64,000 nt of DNA. Source: Bathymodiolus brooksi. Its lineage: Eukaryota; Mollusca; Bivalvia; Mytilida; Modiolidae. How positions within the stretch are numbered: position 1 is the stretch's first letter; each line of letters begins with the position of its first letter. The position numbers and the translations under genes are program-made. Positions 10,165 through 20,828 of this stretch are shown piece by piece. Location of the stretch: contig OY804577.1 in the NCBI GenBank assembly GCA_963680875.1, positions 103,303,906 to 103,367,905 on the forward strand, in the 5' to 3' direction. The notes under the pieces were generated by a model, which saw only the letters and a program-made list of their open reading frames with translations, did no database searches and was not told the DNA's origin.

Positions 10165-12095
10165 ATGACTTACATATCGAACCCCTTACCTATGGTATTT
10201 TGACCCCCCCTACCTATGGTATATCAAACCCCCTATCCATGATATATTGAACTCCCTACCCATGGTATATTGACCTCTACCCTTGGTATAGCCAACCCTC
10301 TACCAATGGTTTTATGCCCCCCCCCCCTACACATGGTATTTTGACGCCCTACCCATGGTATGTCGAACCCTCTATCCATGGTATATTGAACTCCCTACCC
10401 ATGGTATTTTAAACCCCCTACACATGCTATTTTGAACCCCCTACCCATGGTATATCGAACCTCCTGCCCATGGAATTTTTACCCTTCTACCCATGGTATA
10501 TTGAATCCCCTACCCATGGTATTTTGACACCTCTCTACCCATAGAATATTGAATCCCCTCTCCATGGCATTTTGAACCGCTACCCTTGGTATATCGAACC
10601 CCTATCCATGGTATATTGAACTCCCGATGGTATTTTGACCCTCCTACTCATGGTATATTGAACCCTATCAATAGTATTTTGACCCCCCTACCCATGGTAT
10701 ATCGAAACCCTTACCCATGGTATATTGAGCCCCTTCTTATGGCATTATGAACCCCCTTCTTTTGGTAGAGATGATCCCCACCCATGGTATAGCGAACCCC
10801 TATCCATGGTATAGCGAACCCCTATCCATGGTATATTGAGCCCCCAACCCATGGTATTTTGACCCCTCTACCCATGGTATATCGAACCCCCTATCCATTG
10901 CATATTGCACCCCCATTCTATGGTATATCGAACCCCCTACCCATGCTATTTTGACCCCCCTACCTATGGTATATCGAACCCCCTATCCATGGTTTATTGA
11001 ACCCCCAACTCATGTTATTTTGACCCCCTACCCATGGTATTTTGACCCATACCCTTGATATATTCAACCCCCTACCAATGGGTTTTTACCCCCTACACAT
11101 GGTATTTTGATGCCCTACCCATGGTATATCGAACCCCCTATCCATGGTATATTGAATTTCCTACTCATGGTATTTTAAACCCCCTACGCATGCTATTTTG
11201 ACCCCCTAACCATGGTATATCGAACCTCCTGCCCATGGAATTGTTACCCTCCTACCCATGGTATATTGAATCCCCTACCCATGGTATTTTGACACCTCTC
11301 TACCCATAGAATATTGAATCCCCTCTCCATGGCATTTTGAACCGCTACCCTTGGTATATCGAACCCCTATCCATGGTATATTGAACTCCCGATGGTATTT
11401 TGACCCTCCTACTCATGGTATATTGAACCCTATCCATGGTATCTTGACCCCTCTACCCATGGTATATCGAAACCCTTACCCATAGTATATTGAGCCCCTT
11501 CTTATGGCATTATGAACCCCCTTCTTTTGGTAGAGATGATCCCCACCCATGGTATAGCGAACCCCTATCCATGGTATATTGATCCCCCAACCCATGGTAT
11601 TTTGACCCCTCTACCCATGGTATATCGAACCCCCTATCCATTGCATATTGCACCCCCATTCTATGGTATATCGAACCCCCTACCTATGGTATATCGAACC
11701 CCCCTATCCATGGTATATTGAACCCCCAACTCATGTTATTTTGACCCCCTACCCATGGTATTTTGACCCCTACCCTTGATATATTCAACCCCCTACCAAT
11801 GGGTTTTTACCCCCTACACATGGTATTTTGACGCCCTACCCATGGTATATCGAACCCCCTATCCATGGTATATTGAATTCCCTACTCATGGTATTTTAAA
11901 CCCCCTACGCATGCTATTTTGACCCCCTAACCATGGTATATCGAACCCCCTGCCCATGGAATTTTGACCCTCCTACCCATGGTATTTTGACCCCATATCC
12001 ATGGTATTTTGACCCCCCACTACTCATGGAATATTGAACCCCCTCTCCATGGCATTTGGAACCCCTACCCATGGTATTTCGAACCCTCTACACTA
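10165..12095. repeat. CCATGGTAT satellite (about 20-23-bp units) with higher-order structure
   Basis: Nearly two kilobases of degenerate units of the form TACCCATGGTATATTGAACC followed by CCC. Longer blocks recur: the run around 10500-10670 (including the odd unit TTGAACTCCCGATGGTATTT) reappears about 766 bp later, at 11264-11435, and parts recur again near 11830. A shorter array of the same family is at 15064-15480. Confidence 0.85.
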
Positions 12096-12132
12096 TACAA
12101 TTATTGACTTTTAATGAGGTCTACTCATGACT

Positions 12133-12629
12133 CATCTTCGCTAGCCAAGGGTTACAATTCGGGTCCCCCTTCTCTCCACCCTTGGCGGATCTAGAATACA
12201 TTTTGAGGATTCGCGCTTTAATATTTCATTGGTTACGGCTACCAGTACACGTATCCAATCAGAAGACGTTTTACCCGGAGCACATGTTATCGACGAAATG
12301 TAAGCAAAGATGCCACTTCCCGTTTTGGTTCCAATGAAAACATCTTTCCCGTCTGCCAAAGCTTTGAAACTTTTCACTTGGTTGACAGTAACTGCTTCCA
12401 AATTAAATTTATCACAAATAAGTTTTTCTTCACTGGGCGCTGCCATTTTTAACTCTCCAACATACGTATAACAAAACGATTCTGATTGGCTGGCGATGAC
12501 GACTATCTAAGGGGCGCAACTTCGATCAACCACCAGGTGGCATTGCGCGCGAATTTCAAAATGTATTCTAGATCCGCCAAGGGTGGAGAGAAGGGGGACC
12601 CGAATCGTAACCCTTGGCTAGCGAAGATG
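12133..12629. mobile_element. MULE-like element (Pack-MULE type) with 9-bp target duplication
   Basis: 497 bp. The terminal inverted repeats are about 74 bp and nearly identical, starting CATCTTCGCTAGCCAAGGGT on both ends; I count one mismatch. The flanks are CTCATGACT at 12124-12132 and CTCATGACT at 12630-12638, an exact 9-bp duplication. Long TIRs with 9-bp duplications are the Mutator signature. There is no transposase; the interior carries a helicase-like gene fragment on the minus strand (separate entry). An ATTGG/CCAAT-type box lies just upstream of that fragment's ATG, near 12485, so promoter sequence may have been captured too. Confidence 0.8.
12141..12446 (-). pseudogene. Captured helicase-like gene fragment (N-terminus to a broken Walker A)
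   Basis: The frame starts at ATG 12446 with MAAPSEEKLICDKFNLEA. It continues through QVKSFKALADGKDVF and IGTKTGSG, which resembles the Q-motif/motif I region of SF2 (RecQ-type) helicases, where one expects TGSGKS or TGFGKS. Here GK(S/T) is replaced by GIF, so the Walker lysine is missing. The last ~25 residues are encoded by the transposon's own terminal inverted repeat, ending at 12141. It is therefore not a functional helicase. It is a truncated capture whose parent gene is presumably elsewhere in the genome. The assignment to RecQ-like helicases comes from motif recognition only. Confidence 0.6.
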
Positions 12630-12639
12630 CTCATGACTA

Positions 12640-13489
12640 TGCGGACCTGGTCAATGATTGACTGACCGAGGCCGCATAGTCATGAGTAAACTGAAATTAA
12701 AAGTCAATAACTGCTTTATGAAATAATAAGGAATTTTTCAAACTTTTCAACAGTATATTCTACAAAATAGGCTATAATTGTTTTATCATTTTTCAATATA
12801 TATAGTATAACTAATCGTAGATTTTGAATATCAAAATAAAACCACGAGTGACCGAAGTACACATAAGGATTAAACGAGTGGGCTTATTTTGATATTCAAA
12901 ATGTATGATTTAGTTATACTGTTTATTATATAGACTTTCAAAATTTCTTATATATTATATTTTTTATTTGTATATTTCATATGAGCAATGATACTACAGG
13001 GTTCAGCTGGAAGGATCTGCCATCTTGAAAATGTGAAATTCTATTTTTCATATTTATAACAATGCACAAAAATAATTAAAATGCTTACCTTTAAAGCTTA
13101 TTTTAGTCAAATTAGATCCCAATTGAAGCGTATACGAAGCCAAATAACGTCTAATCTTTACATTTCAAACTGGAAGTCTTCATATGACGTCATGTTGGTT
13201 GGGTGTCAAAGTCGTCAATAACATTTCGCGGAATTATTTCAGTTTACAATCGTATGTGTATTCACCGTAACACAACAAGGGACGTAACCACCACACTTAT
13301 AGTTTTGCAAAAGTAGTTCCGGCGGGAAAAAACTGATGTTTTACATGTGAAATACCGGAATTTATCTAACATTTTGTACGTTTCCCTTTGAATTTAAAGA
13401 AAGTAGCCTGTCTGATATAAGGTGTTGTATCATCACACTGTGGTGATAAAAGAATGGCGCGACGCTGCACGAGATCTTCTCTGCCGAAC
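12640..13489. other. No gene; inverted repeat around 12800-12925
   Basis: TAGTATAACTAATCGTAGAT / TTTTGAATATCAAAATAA near 12806-12842 is mirrored by TTATTTTGATATTCAAAATG / TATGATTTAGTTATACTG near 12885-12922, a foldback of about 120 bp. The rest, to 13489, shows no coding or repeat signature that I recognise. Confidence 0.45.
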
Positions 13490-13498
13490 TATTTTGTC

Positions 13499-14566
13499 TA
13501 GTCCGAGATTCCTCTGTCGTTTAACGGCATTTATAAAGTTGCTGTAGCCGTTCAACGTCAGAGGGTGCTATGTACGGAAAACAGCGAATTTGCCTCACCT
13601 GCTCTAGGATCGGCACATTTCCACGTTTCGTGGCTATCGGATTTTATTTTCTATCAGAAACCCTTATATAAATCGCTTCACCAATCATTTTTCTATTCAT
13701 TCAAAACCATCTTACCCTCAGAAAGTGGTGTTACACTCCATTACAGCACGATTTTGCCTTAGATCCTATTATTCCGCCATTTGACTTCCATTTTCGAATC
13801 TACACACGTGATCTCGCGATACTAACTGAATGATGACAGCAACGCATTGCATGATGGGAGCTAATTAATGCAGCGTGCCAAATTATTTGGAGCATTATTT
13901 GCATACGTAAACAACATTCAAATCACGTGGAAGACGATACATTTAAGCGTATTCTGCAGAAAGAAAAGATTCAATGGCAGAGTGTTACCAACGGGCTTCG
14001 GAAAGAGCATGTGTTACGTTCCCCCTTTTTGTTTTTGGACAAGGTACTACATTTTTTTTTCTTATGGTTATCTGTAATTCACTAAATTTGCTATTAAAAT
14101 CATTACCAATCAATATAATCAACTGTATTAAATTTTATGTTAATTGTTCTGCCTTAACAGGCGCCTATGATTGGCAATAAAAATATTTGTTTGTTTGTTT
14201 ATATGCAAATCATCTCCCATGATACATTGCGGTAATCGTAGTTTTCTCGTAGTCACGTGACAAATGTTTGAAAAATGGAAGACAAATGTCGAAATCATAG
14301 GATCTAAGGCAAAATCGTGCTGTAATGGAGTGTAACACCACTTTCTGAGGGTAAAATGGTTATGAATGAATAGAAAAATGATTGGTGAAGCGATTTATAT
14401 AAGGGTTTCTGATAGAAAATAAAATCCGATAGCCACGAAACGTGGAAATGTGCTGACCCAGAGTTGGAGAAGCAAATCCGCTGTTTTCCGTACATAGCAC
14501 CCTCTGACGTTGAACGGCTACAGCAACTTTATAAATGCCGTTAAACGACAGAGGAATCTCGGACTA
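13499..14566. mobile_element. Second MULE-like element, about 270-bp TIRs, exact 9-bp target duplication
   Basis: The left TIR (13499-13769, starting TAGTCCGAGATTCCTCTGTC) and the right TIR (14297-14566) are near-identical inverted copies. The flanks are TATTTTGTC at 13490-13498 and TATTTTGTC at 14567-14575, an exact 9-bp duplication. The interior of about 530 bp holds a helicase-like exon fragment on the plus strand and no transposase. Open frames inside the TIRs (13565-13762 plus, 14304-14495 minus) are mirror images of each other and are not genes. The TIR sequence is unrelated to that of the 12133 element. Confidence 0.8.
13868..14043 (+). pseudogene. Captured helicase-like exon with intact Walker A and a splice donor
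   Basis: From ATG 13868, the frame runs to GRVLPTGFGKSMCYVPPFCF (about 13976-14035). The pattern LPTGFGKS(L/M)CY is characteristic of motif I in RecQ-like and related SF2 helicases. The reading is followed by AAG|GTACTA, a plausible donor at 14044, after which homology stops. The ATG-proximal residues are not recognisable as a helicase N-terminus and the frame may be shifted there. It is probably a captured 5' exon and not a working gene. Confidence 0.55.
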
Positions 14567-14575
14567 TATTTTGTC

Positions 14576-15063
14576 ATGACGTCATATCATTGGAATGCGG
14601 GGAAAACAAGTCAATGTAAGCAACATGAGCAAAGCAAAAGAATGAACTGCAACAAATAACGTGACGTCATGCACAAAATGTAGTCTCCCCCGGAGTATTG
14701 TGCAAATTTGTTAATCTTATTTCGACCCTTGTTATTTGCTTAAAATTTGTGTTTATTGAAATGTTAAATAAACTTATTACATACATAGTGTGTTGGAACA
14801 ACATTTTGTATCAGGTCTTGCCTGTTGTGTGAACAAGCCGCATATAATTTTGAAATTTTTTGGAAATGAAATTTTTGAAATTTTGAATTTGAAAATGTTC
14901 ACCTTTTTTTGCATCTTAACTTTGGTTGGTCGGTGGGCAAGCCCAAATATACCTCACGAGAGGTGTACTCACTGCACGCGAGGTGTACTCACTCTAAGGT
15001 AGAGTTGAGAAAATGCTGTTTAGGCCAATCAGAAAAAAGTTAAATTCCTTATCATTTAATAAC
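14576..15063. other. No feature recognised
   Basis: Unique-looking AT-rich sequence. A GAGAGGTGTACTCACT / GCGAGGTGTACTCACT tandem pair sits near 14957-14996. No gene is seen. Confidence 0.4.
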
Positions 15064-15480
15064 TCGTATTATGAAGCCCTTACCCATGGTACATCGAATC
15101 CCTATCCATGGTATATTGAACTCCCTACCCATGGTATTTTAACCCCCTACCCATGGTATTCCCACCCCCCCCACCCAAAGTATATAAAACCCCCTATATA
15201 TGGTATATTGAACCCCCTACCCATTGTATTTTGATCCCCTATCCATGGTATATCGAACCCCTTATCCATGGTATTTTGACCCCTATCCATGGTATATCGA
15301 AACCCCTATCCATGGTATTTTGACCCCCCTAAACATGGTATATCGAACCCCCTATCCATGGTATATTGAACCCCCTACCCATGGTATATCGAACCCTCTA
15401 TCCATGGTATATCAAACATCGAACCCTTTACCCATTATATAATGAACCCCCTCTTATGATATTTTGGTAGAAATGAGGGG
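15064..15480. repeat. CCATGGTAT satellite, second array
   Basis: About 20 units of the family at 10165-12095 (CCCATGGTATATTGAACCCC variants). It directly abuts a family X copy. Open plus-strand frames rich in HGIL and YPWY are repeat by-products. Confidence 0.85.
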
Positions 15481-15539
15481 GTTCAATTTACCATGATGGG
15501 GTTCAAAATACAATGATCCTCGACCCATATAAGCACTCA

Positions 15540-15895
15540 GGCCTTTTGCCCGTGGGTGTCTCAGGTTGATATGACATGTGATATGTAAAATGCCATATAA
15601 TAATCTATAAATATGCTTAGCCCATAAGACTAGTTTAATGCCGCCACATTTTATTGAAGAGTCTATACCAAGCCAGGAAAGTGAACAGTCATGTATTTTT
15701 GTCAGTCTGATTAAAATCATACCCCAGAGTCAATTTTCATATGGAAATTGAGTCTGGGGTATGATTTTAATCAGACTGGTATTTGTGTGTTAGGGGTTTC
15801 AAATTTGCCTCTTTCTAATATTTTTCTATTGGATTTTAGTAGTTCTGACAGTGTGGTATTTCTTGTTTCTTTATGTTGTACATAAACATACAACA
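15540..15895 (+). repeat. Family X copy in the right arm of the inverted duplication
   Basis: Reads GCCCATAAGACTAGTTTAAT, GCCACATTTTATTGAAGAG, CCAAGCCAGGAAAGTGAACA, then after the palindrome TTTGCCTCTTTCTAATATTT and CTGACAGTGTGGTATTTCTT. It is the inverse of 5205-5305 plus 7697-7765 and related to 59820-60012. The copy is interrupted by the 76-bp palindrome at 15703-15778. Confidence 0.65.
15703..15778. mobile_element. 76-bp near-perfect palindrome (minimal hAT-like MITE)
   Basis: The two 38-base halves starting CAGTCTGATTAAAATCATAC differ at only two positions, with CATATG at the centre. The flanks in family X orientation are ACACAAATAC and ACAAAAATAC, compatible with an approximately 8-bp target duplication of ACAAATAC with slippage. 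It interrupts family X at the same place where the left arm carries the Transib-like element. Confidence 0.55.
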
Positions 15896-15904
15896 GGTGG
15901 AGAA

Positions 15905-17207
15905 ACTAGAGGCTCAGGTGAGCCTGTATCGCTCACCTGACATAAATAAGCCCTCTTAAGAATGTCTGCATGCCGAATACATCTAAGTTTTACTATTCAA
16001 ATCCCATAGGGTTCTACAATGTATGTTAAAACTATGTCTGCTCATGGCAGCCATCTTGGATAGAGGTCGAAGTCACCGGACACAATTTTGAAAGTATACT
16101 ACCCAAGGACCATCCATGCCATGTTTGCTTTAAATTGGCTGACTGGTTTCAGAGAAGACTTTTAAACAATTTCCCCATAGGTCCTATGTTAAAACTATGT
16201 CCGCTGATGGCCGCCGTTTTGAACCGAGATCTGGGTCACTGAACACAATTTTGGCAGTTAACCACCTAAGGACCATCGATGACATGTTTGCTATATTGGT
16301 TGACTGGTTTCAGAGGAGAAGATTTTAAAACATTTTTTCCCCATAGGGTCCTATGTTAAAACTATGTCTGCTGAAGGTGGCCATCTTGAATGGAGGTCAG
16401 GGTCACCGGACACAATTTTGAAAATTGACCACTTAAGGACCATCCATGCCATGTTTGCTTTAAATTGGCTTACTGGTTTCAGAGGAGAAGATTTATAAAC
16501 ATATTTCCCATAGGGTCCTATGTTAAAACTATGTCCGCTGATGGTGGCCATCTTGGATGGAGGTCTGGGTCACTGGGTATAATTTTGAAAGTTGACCATT
16601 TAAGGACCATTCATGCCATGTTTGCTTTAAATTGGCTTACTGGTTTCAGAGGAAAAAAAAATAAACATTTTTCCCATAGGGTCCTATGTTAAAACTATGT
16701 CCGCTGATGGCGGCCATCTTGGATGGAGGTCGGGGTCACAGGACATAATTTTGAAAGTTGACCACCATGTTTGCTTTAAATTGACTTACTGGTTTCAGAG
16801 GGGAAGCCTTTTAAACATTTTTTCCATAGGATCCTATGTTAAAACTAAGTCGAGTCATGGCGGCCATCTTGAATTTCCGATCGGCAAACGATTCACAAAT
16901 TTAGTACAGGACCACCCAATGATCATTCCTGCAAAGTCACAATTTAATTGGCTTGGTGGTTTCTGACAAGAAGATTTTTAAAATTTCAGCCAATGAGAAC
17001 ACATTATGGACCCTGGCAGCCATGTTGGATTTCAAATCAGCAAACACAAATCTGGTAGAGGACCATCCAATGAACATCTATGGCAAGTTTGGTTGAAATC
17101 TGTCGAGCGGTTTCAGAGAAGAAAGAGTTTAATGTGAAAAGCTAACAGACGGACGACGGACGCTTACCCATGACAAAAGCTCACCTGGCCTATGGCCAGG
17201 TGAGCTA
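15905..17207 (+). mobile_element. Hairpin-ended element, family 1, copy 2
   Basis: Starts ACTAGAGGCTCAGGTGAGCC (hairpin), then CTGTATCGCTCACC. The interior has about six to seven units of roughly 150-160 bp of the type 'AAGGACCATCCATGCCATGT ... GGTTTCAGAGGAGAAGA ... CCTATGTTAAAACTATGTC ... GGCGGCCATCTTGGATGG'. It ends CAGACGGACGACGGACGC, then the hairpin AGCTCACCTGGCC-TAT-GGCCAGGTGAGCT followed by AAAA. Short open frames inside are chance. It inserted in the right arm only. Confidence 0.7.
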
Positions 17208-18300
17208 AAAAACCAATCATGAACTGGTGTTCCAAAAGATAGTTTAATACATGTAATTGTACTATAAGATATATGAAAAATAAAATAAAACACAAGAAAT
17301 ATTGAATAAAATCTATAAGAAAAATAAAATTAGATAAAAAGTAAAAATAATATAAATTGGATGGTTAATGATCAAAGAAACTGAACTGAAATATTACAGG
17401 TTGCTTTAGGCAGCCCTCAATTTGTTCAACTGGAGACATTGCTACAAGTATTGAGCTATCCTACATATCAACTGGAGACATTGCTACAAGTATTGAGCTA
17501 TCCTACATATCAACTAGAGACATTGCTACAAGTATTGAGCTATCCTACATATCAACTAGAGACATTGCTACAAGTATTGAGCTATCCTACATATCAACTG
17601 GAGACATTGCTACAAGTATTGAGCTATCCTACATATCAACTAGAGACATTGCTACAAGTATTGAGCTATCCTACATATCAACTGGAGACATTGCTACAAG
17701 TATTGAGCTATCCTACATATCAACTAGAGACATTGCTACAAGTATTGAGCTATCCTACATATCAACTGGAGACATTGCTACAAGTATTGAGCTATCCTAC
17801 ATATCAACTGGAGACATTGCTACAAGTATTGAGCTATCCTACATATCAACTGGAGACATTGCTACAAGTATTGAGCTATCCTACATATCAACTAGAGACA
17901 TTGCTACAAGTATTGAGCTATCCTACATATCAACTAGAGACATTGCTACAAGTATTGAGCTATCCTACATATCAACTGGAGACATTGCTACAAGTATTGA
18001 GCTATCCTACATATCAACTAGAGACATTGCTACAAGTATTGAGCTATCCTACATATCAACTGGAGACATTGCTACAAGTATTGAGCTATCCTACATATCA
18101 ACTAGAGACATTGCTACAAGTATTGAGCTATCCTACATATCAACTTATTATATCACTCATCAAAAAACAGTATATATTAGTGTAAACAAAATTGTTACTT
18201 GTGTACAAACATTATTATGTTTTTACCCAAAACAATATTAAATGATAAACAATTATACAATTATTACAGATAGCAAGTACAAACACAAACTTATATATTT
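17208..18300 (+). repeat. Right arm of the inverted duplication with expanded 42-bp array
   Basis: The flanks 17212-17430 and 18146-18300 are the inverse of 4605-5015. Between them, at 17428-18145, the 42-bp unit ACTGGAGACATTGCTACAAG + TATTGAGCTATCCTACATAT + CA is repeated about 17 times. Copies differ mainly by an A/G switch (ACTGGAG versus ACTAGAG), which means recent homogenisation. The 14-codon period leaves the plus strand open with LETLLQVLSYPTYQ repeats. The reading continues into unrelated sequence and has no gene context. Confidence 0.85.
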
Positions 18301-19091
18301 TATAAACTGGTGTTTCTTGAGACAGCTGTTAAGAGAATGGCATCATAAATTATACACCATAGAACTTATTATCATACAGCTAAAGCTGATCAATATGACA
18401 TTTAAATGGCAACCATCTGTCGGTTACATTTTCTGAAAGGAGACCCTGCAAGTACCTGCATAGCCATGTTTGGCTTAATTGTGTTACTGTTGTCTCAGAG
18501 ACGATTTTTACAAGATTTAAAAAAAAAGAGAACAAAATTTCACAACTGACAAACTACAAATTAAAGATAAAAGAGAAAAACCTTGTAAAGCCAGACATCA
18601 TATGATGGCAGCAATCTTATTGACAAGATTGTTTTGCTACAATTGTAGAAAATTCAATTGCAGAACTAGAAAGCATGTATTGTAATAACTGATATTTGAA
18701 GTACTGTAGATGTATGTTTCAGTTATATGAATCTAATTCAAATAATTTGGTGACAACTTTTTTTACCCTGGTCATTTAAAAAAAAATTCTATTAGTAGAA
18801 AGGTGGCCATATTTGATGGAGGGTGCAATTATCTAAAACACTTGTGCCTGAGAACCACACAAGAACCACCATAGTCAACTTTGGTTTCAAGTGATTTATC
18901 CTGGTGTGCTAACAGACATATACAAATAACGTACATCTATATGAACTCTGTACATGTTATAAATGTACATAGGGTTTCTTTGTATCTAGAAGATGACAAA
19001 CCATGACTTAATTTGTTGTATAAAACAAAATGTTTTTACTTATTTAACGAAAAAGTGACATAAATAATTCGGACAGATGACATACATATTA
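18301..19091. other. No gene recognised
   Basis: AT-rich right-arm sequence. Short stretches such as GGTGGCCATATTTGATGGAG near 18803-18825 recall the interior units of the hairpin-ended family, but no boundaries can be drawn. Confidence 0.35.
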
Positions 19092-20034
19092 CAGGGTGTC
19101 AAGCCACTTTTGACCAAAATTATATAGGAAAATAGGATATTTTTGGATGAAAATATAGGATAAATATAGGATAAATTTAAGGTATATATAGCAAAACATA
19201 CATGGCCCCCACAACCTCTGTAGCCATGCCTCACCTCCTTTTTACTGACGAATGAAAAAAATCCAGTATCATTAAATTCTAGTCTCTTATAGCTATTTTT
19301 AAAAAATAAATAAAAATAGGACAGTGAAAAAAATCAACATTTGTCTTTTTCAAAGGATTGACCATTTCAAGAACATGACAACTCCTTTAACACTTTAAAT
19401 GACAAATTTTGATGTAATGTCTTCGAAATCATAACTTCTACATTATAATATTGTTCGTGAAGAAAAAAGTATAAAATGTACCTATTCAACTTTACAAAGT
19501 TTGTTGGAACAAATGCTCTGTAGCAAGACTTAGGGTTTACATTTGTTTCAATAACTCTTTCAAAAGTTACATGTAGTAATAAACTGGGCTTGTTCAAAAG
19601 CCCTTAAAGTTAAAATGGTATTTTTTTTATGTTATAGACCATTAACCATTGCATTCAAGATGTATTATCCTAAACCAAGGAACCGGTACTGAGTAGCAGA
19701 CCACTATAAAAATGAACATTTACCACAAAAGACTACAATACTGAAATAAATACACTATCATGTGAATTTACACCCTAAGAAAATTCAACTACAAAAAAGT
19801 CACATGAATGTACAAGATCAGCTAAAATTTATAGAAGTATCCACATTAATATCTTGTAGAGCATCCATTTGTCATGTTTATCTGAAATTTCCACTCAAAA
19901 TTAAAGAATCAACTTTTTTCTCATAGTTTTGGGAAAATATAGGATTTTGGGATGTAATATACAAATTTTAGGCAAATATAGGAAATATAGCAAAATCTTG
20001 AAAATATAGGAATATAGGATCACTTGACACCCTG
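19092..20034. mobile_element. hAT-like non-autonomous TIR element
   Basis: Begins CAGGGTGTCAAGCCACTTTT and ends GATCACTTGACACCCTG, giving terminal inverted repeats CAGGGTGTCAAG. TATAGGAAAATAGGATA-like motifs sit subterminally at both ends in opposite orientation. CAGGG-type ends suggest hAT. The flanking 8-mers do not match, so a target duplication is not confirmed. The minus frame 19367-19597 is not a recognisable transposase. Confidence 0.55.
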
Positions 20035-20706
20035 AATTTATCAAACGAGAAAATTAATGCCCAATCTCTAGAGCAAAAAGTAAAAAAGTCTTAAGATGAA
20101 TTGTAAATATTAGTTAAGTCACCAAACATCATCACATCTAATAAAGTTAATATATATTCAGTTCATCTATACTTGTATTGACATTACTCATATATATAAA
20201 ATATTCTAGTTGTAAAATCAGACTGCACATGAACTGTAAATATTGGGTTGTAGGCCGTGAGGATAGTACATGTACGTGACAGCTCCGTCTTTGTTATTTC
20301 GATTTAGAAATATTTTGTTTCAATTTAACCTGTAATTACTTTCCTACTTTTTTTTAACATCATGATCATTTTACTTACCACTGTCTACTAATGTTATCAA
20401 TATCTAATTAGGGAGACAGATTTACATAAGTTTTATTACTTGTTTCTGAATCCCATTGAACATTGTAAGTATATATATATTTGAATAATTGTATGCTGAA
20501 ATTTCATGAAATAAATATTGTTTAAACTAAAATCACCCAATATATAAAACACACATTTATAACTAAACGATCCCCTAACGTACTTCCTGTGTTCATTCGA
20601 CTCGTTTTCTCCTATTGACTTTTCTGTTACATGTCTTAGCTTTGTCAATCAGAGATTATGCCGACATTATGTACCCAATAATAATAAATGTTATTGATAG
20701 CAAGCA
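20035..20706. other. 3' flank of the minus-strand TRPM gene
   Basis: Positions 20090-20165 are the inverse of 1933-2000, and 20640-20705 the inverse of about 225-305. These place this region in the right arm of the gene duplication. AATAAA on the minus strand (20432-20437) is a candidate poly(A) signal about 270 bp after the stop, the same spacing as in the plus-strand copy. Confidence 0.5.
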
Positions 20707-20828
20707 TTACATGGCTATTTTTTTACTGATTTTTTTCATATTCCCGTCTTCTTGACGAATACATCTATTAGCACTGATTTTTTGGATACATTCCATGCGT
20801 TCTATTGCTTTCTCTATTGCATTGTCGT
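20707..20828 (-). CDS. TRPM terminal exon
   Basis: TTTTTTCAG acceptor at 20829-20830. The exon completes an Asp codon and runs to TAA at 20707-20709. Encodes [19 protein letters not shown] and then a lysine-rich tail [12 protein letters not shown]. It is homologous to the plus-strand exon at 122-195. The protein therefore ends about 80 residues after the TRP helix start, with no enzymatic domain. Confidence 0.88.

Larger units (their letters stand above)
12085..12715. repeat. Palindromic element that received the MULE-like insertion
   Basis: Outside the 12133-12629 element, the flanks form a larger inverted repeat. The left flank has TTATTGACTTTTAATGAGGT and the right flank reads ATTAAAAGTCAATAA on its outer edge. 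Within the right flank, CTCATGACTATGCGG and CCGCATAGTCATGAG are mirror copies. The simplest reading is a roughly 110-bp foldback element split by the later insertion. Confidence 0.5.

Noticed and set aside
13565..14495. Mirror frames MLCTENSEFAS... (plus) and MYGKQRICFSNS... (minus)
   Set aside because: Both lie in the terminal inverted repeats of the MULE-like element and are copies of each other. No protein family is recognised.
17439..18185. 248-codon frame of LETLLQVLSYPTYQ repeats
   Set aside because: By-product of the 42-bp array. The homologous left arm has one unit and no gene. The reading runs into unrelated AT-rich sequence.
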